The notes beneath the pieces are model-generated. The model was not told the origin of the DNA. It worked only from the letters and a program-made list of their open reading frames with translations, and ran no database searches. The position numbers and the translations under genes are program-made. 64,000 nt of DNA from Pseudomonas sp. S09G 359 (GTDB taxonomy: Bacteria; Pseudomonadota; Gammaproteobacteria; Pseudomonadales; Pseudomonadaceae). Location of the stretch: positions 4,307,501 through 4,371,500 of the forward strand of contig NZ_CP025263.1 of the NCBI RefSeq assembly GCF_002843605.1. The letters are read 5' to 3'. This document shows, piece after piece, positions 11,902 through 20,590 of the stretch (position 1 is the stretch's first letter; each line of letters starts with the position of its first letter).

Positions 11902-13122
11902 TTATACGGACCATCTGCCATGAAGAGACTGCACACCGCGTAGCGTATGTGCCTTATGCCAATTCAACTCATTAATATTGGTTATCTGCAAGTCGGGCAT
12001 ACGTCCCAGCAATGTCTGCAGAGCGACCTTTATTTCTATAAAAGCGAGACGAGCCCCTAAACAATAATGTTGGCCGCCGCCAAAACTGGTAAGCTCTCGC
12101 GCGTCAAGTCCAGGTCGATCAATCAGAAAGTCATCCGGATTTTCGAATTTAACCGGATCACGGTTGGCAGCCCCTAAACATACAATCACAGTGTCTCCTC
12201 GACGCAGATAATGCCCTTCGAAATGAAAGTCCTCGAGCACTTCACGGGCGGCAATCTGTAAAGAGTTCTCATGGCGAAGGCACTCAAGCACACACTGAGA
12301 GAGAAGTTCGGGATTGTCACGTATACGTGCAAGCGTCTCTGGGTGTCTATAAAGACAAATTATTGCATTACCTATCATATTGCCAGATGTCTCATGACCA
12401 GCAGCAAACAGAAAAATAACATTTGAGATAATTTCCTCATCACTCATCCCCAACGCCTCATCTAACGACAAGAAAAGGGAAATCAAATCATCACCAGGCA
12501 CCTTTCTTCGCTGAGCAAGTTTATTTCGAAAGAAATCGTGCAACTTAAGCGCACCTTCGTTCGCGATAGCCAGATCGTGATAATTGATATTGGCAATTTC
12601 CAATGTTTTTGTTATCGCCGCAGTGAGGTGCCAGAGTTCCTGTTTGAAAAGCCGCGTTTCTTCGGGATCAAGGCCCAATAGATTGCAGATGACAACCACA
12701 GGTATCTGACTAGCATACTGGGCGACCAGATCCGTCTCGCCCTTGGAGTAAATCCCATCAATCAGACCGTGAGTAGTATTTTCCGCTAGCGATGTAAACT
12801 TATCCGTGTAACGGGAACCAAATGCTTTCGCCATCTTAGCTCTGAGTACCGTATGCTCAGGCGGATTCATCATTAACACGGATTGAGTAAATACTTTAAA
12901 TGCCGGACCCGCGGCCGTGACCTCATCATATCGAGTATTTAGATAATGAACAAAATCCCTACCTACGTGTTTGTCACGCAACAATGCCTGCGTAACGGGA
13001 TAACGGCCTGTTATCCAAAGAGTGGGCAACAAACTGACCAAAGCTCCCGCCTCTCTAAGTTCTCGATAAAGCGGATAAGGATTCTCATAAAAAGCGCTCG
13101 ATGAAAAATCAGAAAGATTCAT
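11902..13122 (-). CDS. Cytochrome P450
   Basis: Soluble bacterial class I P450 of 406 residues. All signature motifs are present: the I-helix FAAGHETS for oxygen activation, the K-helix ExxR in LECLRHEN, the meander NRDPVKFENPDDFLIDRP and the heme-thiolate loop FGGGQHYCLGARLA with the ligand cysteine. ATG 13122 is chosen over the far-upstream start at 13233 because the extra 37 residues would overlap the ketosynthase gene and do not look like P450, while GAGG lies 9 nt before this ATG. A ferredoxin and reductase are not encoded nearby. Position after the ketosynthase suggests hydroxylation or further oxidation of the condensed acyl chain. Confidence 0.93.
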   Translation of the reverse strand: MNLSDFSSSAFYENPYPLYRELREAGALVSLLPTLWITGRYPVTQALLRDKHVGRDFVHYLNTRYDEVTAAGPAFKVFTQSVLMMNPPEHTVLRAKMAKAFGSRYTDKFTSLAENTTHGLIDGIYSKGETDLVAQYASQIPVVVICNLLGLDPEETRLFKQELWHLTAAITKTLEIANINYHDLAIANEGALKLHDFFRNKLAQRRKVPGDDLISLFLSLDEALGMSDEEIISNVIFLFAAGHETSGNMIGNAIICLYRHPETLARIRDNPELLSQCVLECLRHENSLQIAAREVLEDFHFEGHYLRRGDTVIVCLGAANRDPVKFENPDDFLIDRPGLDARELTSFGGGQHYCLGARLAFIEIKVALQTLLGRMPDLQITNINELNWHKAHTLRGVQSLHGRWSV

Positions 13123-13172
13123 AGACAATACCTCAATAGCTTTTTCTATACCGATAGACAAGGCACCAGCAA

Positions 13173-14216
13173 CTAAAGGCGGAAGCCAAACGAAGCAAAT
13201 GACATGCCCGCACTCCCGACCCAACCGGCACAATAGTCTCCCTCCTCAACCACTTTGGTATTCCTAGCTTTTGCCAATGCCACAGGAATGGAGGCCGATA
13301 CAAGATTCCCATACTCCGGATATATGAATTGGATTTTATCCTGTACGTTGAGTTTGCAACCCATTTCCCACCAAGCCTGTAAGGATGCAGCGTGTGGGAA
13401 AATCGCTTTTATTGAGTCAAAAGAAACACTCAACTTTTCAAAGATGGCTAAAGCGTGAGGCTTGCCAAGATCAAACATTTCACTGGCAAACGAATAAAAA
13501 CTGTTCACGCCATTGCATCCCAGCTTATCCGTCGGCTGACAGTACAAGTCATAAGCATCCAGCGGTACGGCACACAGGTCGCTGGCACCGTTCTCACTAC
13601 TGAAATGAAACTCCCAGGGGTTTCCATCGTCCTTGACCAGTACCGTTGCGCTCGCGGCTTCGCCGATGGTGTACGCGGCAAGATTGTGTTCGACCTGCTC
13701 TATTTTTGTAAGATTAAAGCATCCTGGAAACACTCTACCACCAGCACGCATTGAACACTCACAATTGACAATCAGCGCGTTCCGATAACAGTTGGTAGCC
13801 ATCAGATTTGAAACTACAAATGCAGCACGCGTCCAACTCATACAGGCATCAACAATGTCAAAGCAATGGGCATTTGGCATACCCAATGCGGAGCCGACCA
13901 TATAAGCCATTGCAGGCTCAAGAAACCCGCGATCTACCCCGGTGTAAATAATCAGCTCTATTGCAGAGGGTTTCAGTTGCGCTTCTGCCAATGACTCACT
14001 CACCGCTCTGGACAAGAGTTCAAATGGACGCTCGCCTTCTGCCAACCAGCGACGCTCTCGTGCCCCGGAGAATGTTAAAAAGAAATTGATACGCCGTAAC
14101 ACCAGATTTAATTCCTCGCCCACCAAGGTCGGACTCAGTTCAGTCACGAGGCGCTGTATATCGAGGTTACCGACTGTCCGCGACGGTAACACTGCACTGA
14201 GCCCGGCGATTTTCAT
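13173..14216 (-). CDS. KASIII/FabH-like 3-oxoacyl-ACP synthase
   Basis: Thiolase-fold condensing enzyme (347 residues) of the FabH type. The nucleophile cysteine is in FDIVDACMSW, the histidine in IFPHAAS and the asparagine in YPEYGNLVSASIP, so the Cys-His-Asn triad is complete and decarboxylative or Claisen condensation is chemically possible. The start ATG 14216 overlaps the stop of the FAAL-ACP gene (ATGA), indicating tight coupling. Divergence from housekeeping FabH (for example an N-terminal TELSPTLVGEELN segment) and the cluster context argue for a secondary role, joining an ACP-bound fatty acyl chain with a CoA-derived acyl group. Substrates are not known. Confidence 0.87.
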   Translation of the reverse strand: MKIAGLSAVLPSRTVGNLDIQRLVTELSPTLVGEELNLVLRRINFFLTFSGARERRWLAEGERPFELLSRAVSESLAEAQLKPSAIELIIYTGVDRGFLEPAMAYMVGSALGMPNAHCFDIVDACMSWTRAAFVVSNLMATNCYRNALIVNCECSMRAGGRVFPGCFNLTKIEQVEHNLAAYTIGEAASATVLVKDDGNPWEFHFSSENGASDLCAVPLDAYDLYCQPTDKLGCNGVNSFYSFASEMFDLGKPHALAIFEKLSVSFDSIKAIFPHAASLQAWWEMGCKLNVQDKIQFIYPEYGNLVSASIPVALAKARNTKVVEEGDYCAGWVGSAGMSFASFGFRL

Positions 14217-16246
14217 GGACGGTTCTCCGCCAGGTAATAACTCAGTTGGTCGATACTCGGATAGTCGACAAGCAAGTCAGAAGGCAGTTGGCATCGTAAT
14301 TTCTCACCTAACCAATCCGTCAGTTCCAATATTTCAATCGAATCCAATCCAAGGCTGTTGAACGTCCTGCTGCAATCGAGAGAAGTGGCGGGAATATTTT
14401 TTACGTCCGATAAATATTCCAGCATGTACCCGCGCAATGTCGCAATGTTCGACTTGCTGGCAATGCGCTCAACCGTATTCTGTGCGGAGCTCTTAAGGCT
14501 ATACACACATTCCAGTGCCTGAGCCAAATATTCGGCTCGCGCCTTTGCTCTCTGGACTTTCCCACTGGACGTTAATGGAAATGTCCCTGAGCGCACCAGA
14601 ATAATATCTTCCAACACAACTTCATGATCGCGCCCAACAGCATCTTGAATGGCCAGCACAACGACAAGCGGCTCCAAGTGATGGCGTTCGGATCGTTCTA
14701 TTTCGACTACAACGACTACTTTTTCACCCGATGGCATTTCCATACCAAACGCACAACAACGTCCTGCCCGCAAGGCGGGATGAGCATTCTCCACCGTAAG
14801 TTCCAGATCTTGCGGGTAAATATTCTGGCCATTAACTATTATTACATCGTTAATACGACCTGAGACATATAGTTCGCCTTCATGAACAAAACCTAAATCA
14901 CCCGTCCGCAGGAAGACCCCATCGACACCATCCAAGCGAGCGCCGAATGTCTGTTTCGTCAATTCAGGCTGATTCCAGTATCCCATTGCGACACTGGTAC
15001 TTTTAACCCAAATCTCACCCACTTCATTGCTTTGAGACTGACTGAGCAATACCGGATCTACGATACGCAAGTCCGCGCTTATATTCGAACCTCCGCAACT
15101 TTGCAAACGCCGCCCTTCTGGACTGTCAGCCAAGTCTTGACGAGCGACAACTTTTCTTCGTGCATACGCTTCGTTATCGACCCATACAGTTTTTGCAACT
15201 TTGTCGACACTAACGCTCGATACTTTCAACGTTGCCTCCGCAAGACCATAACCCGGCCGTACAACATTCGCGCCTAGCCCGCACCCTGCAAAAGCGCTGT
15301 GGAATCCGAATAGGGTTTTTGGGCGCACCGGTTCTGCTCCATTGGATGCAACGACCCACGAACGCAGGTCAAGCCCTTCCTTCATCTCTTGGGTTATTTT
15401 ATTAATACACAGTTCATAGGCAAAATTAGGTGCCGCGCTGTGGGTACCTCGGTACTTTGAAACCGCTTGAAGCCAACGCACAGGCTGTTGCAACACTACC
15501 GCTGGCAACAATGAATAAATTGCAAACCCCAAATATAACGGGGTCAGCATTCCATAGACTAACCCCATATCATGATAAACGGGTATCCAAGTGATCATCA
15601 CAGACGTTTCATCATGTCGGTTACCACCCTCCATATCTTGAATACCTGAGACCAAGTTCGCTTGTGAAACCATTACGCCTTTTGGCGTAGCCGTCGACCC
15701 TGAGGTATATTGCAGGAGGGCTATATCGTGATTGCGCGTTCTACCTAGATATTCTTCTTCGGCGAGAGTGTCTGCGCTTACTAATATCCATTGTGCACTA
15801 TTAAAATAACTGGAGACCCCTCCCAGTTCTTGAACTCTATCTTTCATATAACTGTCGCACAAAACAACACTCGGTTTTGCATCTTCCGTAAGGGTTACCA
15901 CGCGTTGCGTATTACGATTCACCCCGCGTGCCTTGCCTGAGCCTCGAATAGGATAACAGGGCACGGCCACTAATCCGGCTAACAGACAAGATAAAAATGC
16001 CACCACAAAATCTGCGCCGCCCGGCACCAGAATCAACACGCGGTCGCCGCAGTTCGTACACCCATACATCATTTTCGCGAGCGCTCTTGCTCGCGACATG
16101 ATCTGCGCATATGTAAAACTTTCCTTGACGTCACCAGACGGTGAAATCTCGTGATAGACAATGAAATCGGGTTTGTTTGACTCATGATGTTCCATCGCTT
16201 CAATCAGCGTCGTATGACCTTTGAAAAATTCCGAATACAGACTCAT
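14213..16246 (-). CDS. Fatty acyl-AMP ligase fused to an acyl carrier protein
   Basis: Adenylate-forming enzyme (677 residues) that activates a fatty acid as acyl-AMP and probably loads its own C-terminal carrier domain. Motifs in order: QYTSGSTATPKGVMVS (P-loop), WIPVYHDMGLVYGML, RPGYGLAEATLKVSS (typical of FAALs), RTGDLGFVHEGELYVSGR, and the hinge/terminal GKVQRAKARAEYL. An ACP follows at about 600-677 with the phosphopantetheine serine in NSLGLDSIEILEL. ATG 16246 (MSLYSEFFKGHTTL) is preferred. A GTG at 16321 would add 25 residues not expected in the family. It is the first gene of the operon and is AT-rich, with a gene-free AT-rich leader upstream. Confidence 0.9.
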   Translation of the reverse strand: MSLYSEFFKGHTTLIEAMEHHESNKPDFIVYHEISPSGDVKESFTYAQIMSRARALAKMMYGCTNCGDRVLILVPGGADFVVAFLSCLLAGLVAVPCYPIRGSGKARGVNRNTQRVVTLTEDAKPSVVLCDSYMKDRVQELGGVSSYFNSAQWILVSADTLAEEEYLGRTRNHDIALLQYTSGSTATPKGVMVSQANLVSGIQDMEGGNRHDETSVMITWIPVYHDMGLVYGMLTPLYLGFAIYSLLPAVVLQQPVRWLQAVSKYRGTHSAAPNFAYELCINKITQEMKEGLDLRSWVVASNGAEPVRPKTLFGFHSAFAGCGLGANVVRPGYGLAEATLKVSSVSVDKVAKTVWVDNEAYARRKVVARQDLADSPEGRRLQSCGGSNISADLRIVDPVLLSQSQSNEVGEIWVKSTSVAMGYWNQPELTKQTFGARLDGVDGVFLRTGDLGFVHEGELYVSGRINDVIIVNGQNIYPQDLELTVENAHPALRAGRCCAFGMEMPSGEKVVVVVEIERSERHHLEPLVVVLAIQDAVGRDHEVVLEDIILVRSGTFPLTSSGKVQRAKARAEYLAQALECVYSLKSSAQNTVERIASKSNIATLRGYMLEYLSDVKNIPATSLDCSRTFNSLGLDSIEILELTDWLGEKLRCQLPSDLLVDYPSIDQLSYYLAENRP

Positions 16247-16321
16247 ACCCCGCACCCCGTTTCTCGTTGAAGATACCGCATGCGCTAAACCATGATTCGA
16301 ATAAACATCAAGCGTCCGCAC

Positions 16322-16645
16322 CCAACCTGATCGAGCACAGTAAAGACGCAGTCAGTATTCCAGAGCACAGAGTATTTACTACTGTGAAACTTGACAGTTA
16401 TCCATAACATTAAGAGATAACAACCATAGCCAAGGGAAATAAACTTCAAAACTTTCTTGACCTACTACTTCAACGGCTACTCACGCCAACTATAAGAAAC
16501 ATTCAAGCCAAATCATTGTTCATATCATTAGCGCTTCATGGCCACATGACATCTTTTCCCGCAAATAGTCAGCGCCCCTTGGCAATTTGTCTTATGAGCC
16601 ATACCCTAGCGGGATATTTCAGAAAGAAACCCTCATTGCTTTCCC
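16322..16645. other. AT-rich divergent intergenic region
   Basis: About 320 bp between the FAAL operon (leftward) and the nitrilase-like gene (rightward). It is clearly richer in A and T than the chromosome to its right, and contains no open frame I would call a gene. Promoters for both directions must lie here, but I could not pick a convincing -35/-10 pair for the cluster or a regulator palindrome. Confidence 0.5.
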
Positions 16646-17776
16646 ATGCGTAAACTTCTAGCGTTCACCGTCACCATGGCCCTGGTTGCCGCCGTCGCCG
16701 CGTATCTGGTCTGGACCCAGGAGCGCCCCGTGGCGCATTACCTGTCCGACCTGCGCATCACCCTCGCGGTGAATGAAGGGCTGCCTGCCGATCGCGGCAA
16801 CCTGCTGGGCATCCAGCCGGAGCTGTTTCCCGCCGACTACCAGAGCCTGGAACGCCTGCACTTGAAACTCGCGGCCTACCTGCAAAAGGCTCGCGACCAG
16901 GGGCTGATCAACGACAAGACCATCGTGGTGCTGCCGGAGCATATCGGCACCTGGCTGATGCTCACCGGCGAAAAGAATGAGGTGTACCAGGCGCTGCATG
17001 CCAAGGATGCGATGAACTGGTTTTCGCTGAGTAACCCGCTGCTGTTTGCACGTGCCTGGATCAGCGCGACCGGCGACAACCGCAGCGACGACGCCTACCT
17101 GCGCATGAAGGCGGCCGGCATGGCACGCGACTACCAGGTGCTGTTCGGCGGTCTGGCCAAGGAGTTTGGCGTGACCTTGGTGGCCGGCTCCATCGCCCTG
17201 CCCAACCCGAGTGTCAGCCAGGGCCAGCTGCAGATCGGCCATGGTGCGCTGTACAACGCCAGCCTGGTGTTCAATGCCGACGGTTTGCCGGTGGGCCAGC
17301 CGCAACGCCAGCTCTATCCGATCTACGATGAACGTGGCTTTATCCAGCCTGGCGATGAAAACGTGGTCAGCGTGGTCGACACGCCGGCCGGCCGTTTGGG
17401 CGTGCTGGTGGGCAGTGACAGCTGGTACCCGGACAACTACCGCAAGCTCAACGAGCAAGGCGCGCAACTGGTCGCTGTGCCGGCTTTTGTACTCGGTCGC
17501 GACACCTGGAACCGCCCGTGGCGCGGGTTCAAGAGTGTGTCCACACCGCCGGAAATCAGCCTCAAGCCCGAAGAACTCAGCGAGGGCGAAGCCTGGCGCC
17601 GGCTGACCCTGATCAGCCAGCAGCCCATCAGCCAGGCCGGCGCGGGCATGAGTGTGTTCCTGCGCGGGCAGTTCTGGGACCTGGGCACTTCCGGGCAGAG
17701 TTTCTTGAGCAGTAACGGGCAAGTCAGTGCCGACGGCGATGCACGTGGTGCGCGCTTGCTGAATATCTGGCTGTAA
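16646..17776 (+). CDS. Membrane-anchored nitrilase-fold protein lacking catalytic Lys and Cys
   Basis: Carbon-nitrogen hydrolase superfamily protein of 376 residues with one N-terminal membrane segment (KLLAFTVTMALVAAVAAYLVW), so the domain probably faces the periplasm. The catalytic glutamate is kept (IVVLPEHIG), but the usual Lys segment reads PQRQLYPIYDE (Gln in the Lys position) and the nucleophile segment reads GVLVGSDSWYP where active members have GVxICYDxxFP, so Cys is replaced by Gly. It is therefore predicted not to be a standard amidase. Spacing of 4 bp to the AraC gene implies co-transcription. In P. aeruginosa an uncharacterised homologue appears, from memory, next to fadH1. Confidence 0.75.
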   Translation: MRKLLAFTVTMALVAAVAAYLVWTQERPVAHYLSDLRITLAVNEGLPADRGNLLGIQPELFPADYQSLERLHLKLAAYLQKARDQGLINDKTIVVLPEHIGTWLMLTGEKNEVYQALHAKDAMNWFSLSNPLLFARAWISATGDNRSDDAYLRMKAAGMARDYQVLFGGLAKEFGVTLVAGSIALPNPSVSQGQLQIGHGALYNASLVFNADGLPVGQPQRQLYPIYDERGFIQPGDENVVSVVDTPAGRLGVLVGSDSWYPDNYRKLNEQGAQLVAVPAFVLGRDTWNRPWRGFKSVSTPPEISLKPEELSEGEAWRRLTLISQQPISQAGAGMSVFLRGQFWDLGTSGQSFLSSNGQVSADGDARGARLLNIWL

Positions 17777-17780
17777 CGCC

Positions 17781-18809
17781 GTGAAGCCGGTGCGCCTCGG
17801 GGATCTGTCGGTGGGCTTCGTGCACACCCTGGCGGATGCCATCCACAGCCACGGCCTGGACCCGCAACCGCTGCTGCTGCAATACGGTCTCGACCCGGCG
17901 CGGCTGGCCGAAGCGGGTGCGCGCTTGTCGATCCCGCGCTACATGCGCCTGGGCCATGCGGCCATCCAGCTCACCGGCGACCCCGGCCTGGGCCTGCGCA
18001 TGGGCCAACTCAGCCGCCTGAGCCAGGCCGGGCTGGCCGGGGTCACCGCCGCCCAGGCGCCCAACGTGCGCGAGGCGGCCCGCGCGCTCACACGTTTCGA
18101 AGCGCTGTACGGCTCCAACTATCGCGGGCAATCCAGCTTTGATGAGGACGCCGAAGGCGCCTGGCTGCGGTTCTATTCCATCAGCCCCTACAACGCCTAT
18201 AACCGCTTTGTGGTGGATTCGATCATCGCCGGCTGGTTGCACCAGTTGTCGAGTTTGGCCCAGCAACCGCTGAAGGCGCAGCGCATCGACATCGAGTTCG
18301 AAGCGCCGCAATACAGCGAAGACTACAACGCGCTTGGGGACATTCACTTCGGTGCCGACGCCAATCAACTGCGCCTCAACCAGCAAACCCTGGCCCTGCG
18401 CAACCCACAGCATTGCCCGAGCACCTGGCATTTACTGCTGCAATTGTGTGAACGGGAATTGGAGCAATTGACCCGCACCCGCAGCCTGCGCGAGCGCATC
18501 ACCCGGTTGCTGGGGCCGATGCTCAATGGCGGCCGGGAACCCGACCTGGAAGAAGTGGCGGCACGCTTGAAGCTGCCGACCTGGACGCTGCGCCGCAAAC
18601 TGGCGGAAGAAGGCACTCAGTTTCGCGCGATTCTCAACGACACCCGCCGCGACCTGGCCATGACCTACATTCGCGATACGGAACTGGCGTTCGGCGAAAT
18701 CGCCTATTTGCTCGGTTTTGCCTCAGCCCAGGCGTTTCAACGGGCGTTCAGGCGTTGGAACAACCAGACCCCAGGGGAATTTCGCCGCAGTCAGCGGCAT
18801 TCCGCCTGA
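17781..18809 (+). CDS. AraC-family transcriptional regulator
   Basis: Regulator of 342 residues: an N-terminal 'arabinose-binding domain'-type region (about 1-220) and a C-terminal AraC helix-turn-helix pair (DLEEVAARLKLPTWTLRRKLAEEGTQF, then ELAFGEIAYLLGFASAQAFQRAFRRWNNQTPGEFR). GTG 17781, four bases after the previous stop, is taken as start. This arrangement (OruR/PsrA-neighbour type AraC regulators with about 340 residues) is common next to fatty-acid genes, but its target is not visible. It is encoded in an apparent two-gene operon with the nitrilase-like protein. Confidence 0.88.
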   Translation: MKPVRLGDLSVGFVHTLADAIHSHGLDPQPLLLQYGLDPARLAEAGARLSIPRYMRLGHAAIQLTGDPGLGLRMGQLSRLSQAGLAGVTAAQAPNVREAARALTRFEALYGSNYRGQSSFDEDAEGAWLRFYSISPYNAYNRFVVDSIIAGWLHQLSSLAQQPLKAQRIDIEFEAPQYSEDYNALGDIHFGADANQLRLNQQTLALRNPQHCPSTWHLLLQLCERELEQLTRTRSLRERITRLLGPMLNGGREPDLEEVAARLKLPTWTLRRKLAEEGTQFRAILNDTRRDLAMTYIRDTELAFGEIAYLLGFASAQAFQRAFRRWNNQTPGEFRRSQRHSA

Positions 18810-18817
18810 AGTCGGTC

Positions 18818-18904
18818 TTACAGCTCTGTTGCATCGTCTGCGGGTTCCAGCGGGTCCAACTCAATCGCGTGGTACTCGAGCAGTTCTTCCTGGTAATCGT
18901 CCAT
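18818..18904 (-). CDS. 28-residue acidic microprotein
   Basis: Very short frame with a strong Shine-Dalgarno (AAGGAG, six bases before ATG 18904). The product starts MDDYQEELLEYHAIELD, is strongly acidic (about ten Asp/Glu in 28 residues) and ends with ATEL. It is convergent with the AraC gene, whose stop lies only 8 bp away. The ribosome site, the compact placement and the coherent amphipathic acidic sequence favour a real gene. I recognise no family and assign no function. Confidence 0.55.
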   Translation of the reverse strand: MDDYQEELLEYHAIELDPLEPADDATEL

Positions 18905-19076
18905 GCTGGACTCCTTTTTAATGTAAAAGCGGCTGCAGGTAACTGACCTGCATCACCAGCCTAAAGTGCCGTTGTGACGAAAAAATGTCCGCGCCATGAC
19001 GTTCCTGCACTTCAAGATTAAACGTAGCAGCACCAGGCGGATTTAGCACTGAGGCTTCAAGGCTTACGCCAACTCA

Positions 19077-19088
19077 TTGCAATTGCAA
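19077..19088. promoter_or_regulatory. Palindrome TTGCAATTGCAA, probable MarR operator
   Basis: Perfect 12-bp palindrome 46 bp upstream of the half-length E1 gene. The same 12-mer occurs upstream of the full-length E1 gene at 21245, beside the divergent MarR gene, which makes MarR the obvious candidate binder. Confidence 0.6.
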
Positions 19089-19134
19089 CCATATTTCCAT
19101 TAGGGTGCAGGCATCCCTTGCCAGGTAACTGCCC

Positions 19135-20130
19135 ATGACCACGCATTGCGCACAACACTGTATCGACGCCCTGAGTAACGTCCGCCCCTGCGCCAACTCG
19201 CCGCTGTACACCGTGATAAGCATGGCCAACACCCTCGAATTCAGCCGCCAGGCCTGGGTTATCCGTGGGCAGTCACGCTCGCGCCGCGTGGGTGGCTGGC
19301 CCACCTGGTTCGCGCGCAATACCGGCGAAAAGCCAATGCTCTACCTGCACAGCGCCACGTCGTCGGCGCAGTTGTGTGCGCTGGTGGACGAAACCGCGCA
19401 GCGCGGCATCCTGTGCAACGACATCGAAACCCAGCCCTCGCCCTGGCCCAAGGGTACGCAACCTTCCCTGCCGTTGTGGCTGGCGACCCATCCGCGCTGC
19501 ACCCCGTATGACCCCGCCTCCGGGGACGAGGCACGCGCGATTGTGCTGGCGGGGTTACACGCGCTGTATATCGACGGCCAACCGGGGTTTTATTACCTGG
19601 CGCTGCATGACCATCAGAGCACCGTACCGCTGAGCGAGCAGGCCTATGGGGATGCACTCAAAGGCATGTATCGGGTCCAGGGTGACCAATCGGCAGATGT
19701 GCGATTACTTGGCGCAGGGCGTGCACTGGAAGAAGTCGTACAGGCCGCGCGCCTACTGGAGCAGGACTGGAATATCACCGCGCAGCTGTGGAGCTGCCCC
19801 AGCTACACACGGCTGGCCCGCGAGGCAGCGGCGGCTGAGCGCTGGAACCGCCTGCATCCCACAGCCCCCAAGCGCAGTTGCCATCTGCGTGACTGCCTGG
19901 CGGGAAGCGGCGCGCCGGTGATTGCCGTCACGGGCTACCCGCAACCGATTGTCGACCCGTTGGCGGCCTATGTGGATGCGCGATATGTGGCGCTGGGGGC
20001 GGGTTCAGTGCAGGCAGCGGCGCCGAGTCGGTACTGGATTGTGGTGTCTGCGTTAAGGGCATTGGCGGATGCAGGGCAGATCGAGGCGCCGCAAGTGCAA
20101 ACCGCAATGCACCGCTACCCACTGAAATGA
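19135..20130 (+). CDS. Half-length pyruvate dehydrogenase E1 (AceE-like) homologue without ThDP domain
   Basis: 331-residue protein that aligns by eye only with the C-terminal half of homodimeric E1. DALKGMYRVQGDQSADVRLLGAG, EEVVQAARLLEQDWNITAQLWS and AAERWNRLHPTAPK match the corresponding parts of the 886-residue E1 encoded downstream (ILKGMYRL, VQLMGSGS, AVERWNLLHP). The ThDP motif (GDG...NN) of the N-terminal half is absent, so it cannot decarboxylate by itself. It has its own upstream palindrome shared with the full-length gene. It could be a decaying duplicate or a regulatory/partner subunit. Its last 80 bp are part of a 221-bp unit repeated three times. Confidence 0.75.
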   Translation: MTTHCAQHCIDALSNVRPCANSPLYTVISMANTLEFSRQAWVIRGQSRSRRVGGWPTWFARNTGEKPMLYLHSATSSAQLCALVDETAQRGILCNDIETQPSPWPKGTQPSLPLWLATHPRCTPYDPASGDEARAIVLAGLHALYIDGQPGFYYLALHDHQSTVPLSEQAYGDALKGMYRVQGDQSADVRLLGAGRALEEVVQAARLLEQDWNITAQLWSCPSYTRLAREAAAAERWNRLHPTAPKRSCHLRDCLAGSGAPVIAVTGYPQPIVDPLAAYVDARYVALGAGSVQAAAPSRYWIVVSALRALADAGQIEAPQVQTAMHRYPLK

Positions 20131-20145
20131 CTTGGAATGCAGTCA

Positions 20146-20236
20146 ATGTGGGAGGGGGCTGGCCCCCGATAGCGGTAAATCAGTCGATATCTCCATGGCT
20201 GACCCACTGCCATCGGGGGCAAGCCCCCTCCCACAT
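20146..20236. repeat. REPIN, class GGGGGCTTGCCCCC, copy 1
   Basis: Two inverted REP arms (ATGTGGGAGGGGGCT and GCAAGCCCCCTCCCACAT) separated by about 50 bp, inside the first tandem unit. One base of the left core is changed (GGGGGCTGGCCCCC). Confidence 0.88.
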
Positions 20237-20366
20237 TGGATCTCTATTGTTTCTTGGAGCTGCGTCGTCTGCGTTAAGGGCATTGGCGGATACAGGGCAC
20301 ATCGATGCGCCGCAAGTGCAAACCGCAATGCACCACGACCCACTGAAATGACTTGGAATGCAGTCA

Positions 20367-20456
20367 ATGTGGGAGGGGGCTTGCCCCCGATAGCGGTAAA
20401 TCAGTCGATATCTCCATGGCTGACCCACTGCCATCGGGGGCAAGCCCCCTCCCACA
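20367..20456. repeat. REPIN, class GGGGGCTTGCCCCC, copy 2
   Basis: Same REPIN as in unit one, including the spacer with tcagtcgatatctccatgg, with the canonical left core. Confidence 0.88.
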
Positions 20457-20590
20457 GTGGATCTCTATTGTTTCTTGGAGCTGCGTCGTCTGCGTTAAGG
20501 GCATTGGCGGATGCAGGGCAGATCGATGCGCCGCAAGTGCAAACCGCAATGCACCACGACCCACTGAAATGAGCTGGAATGCACTCAAAA

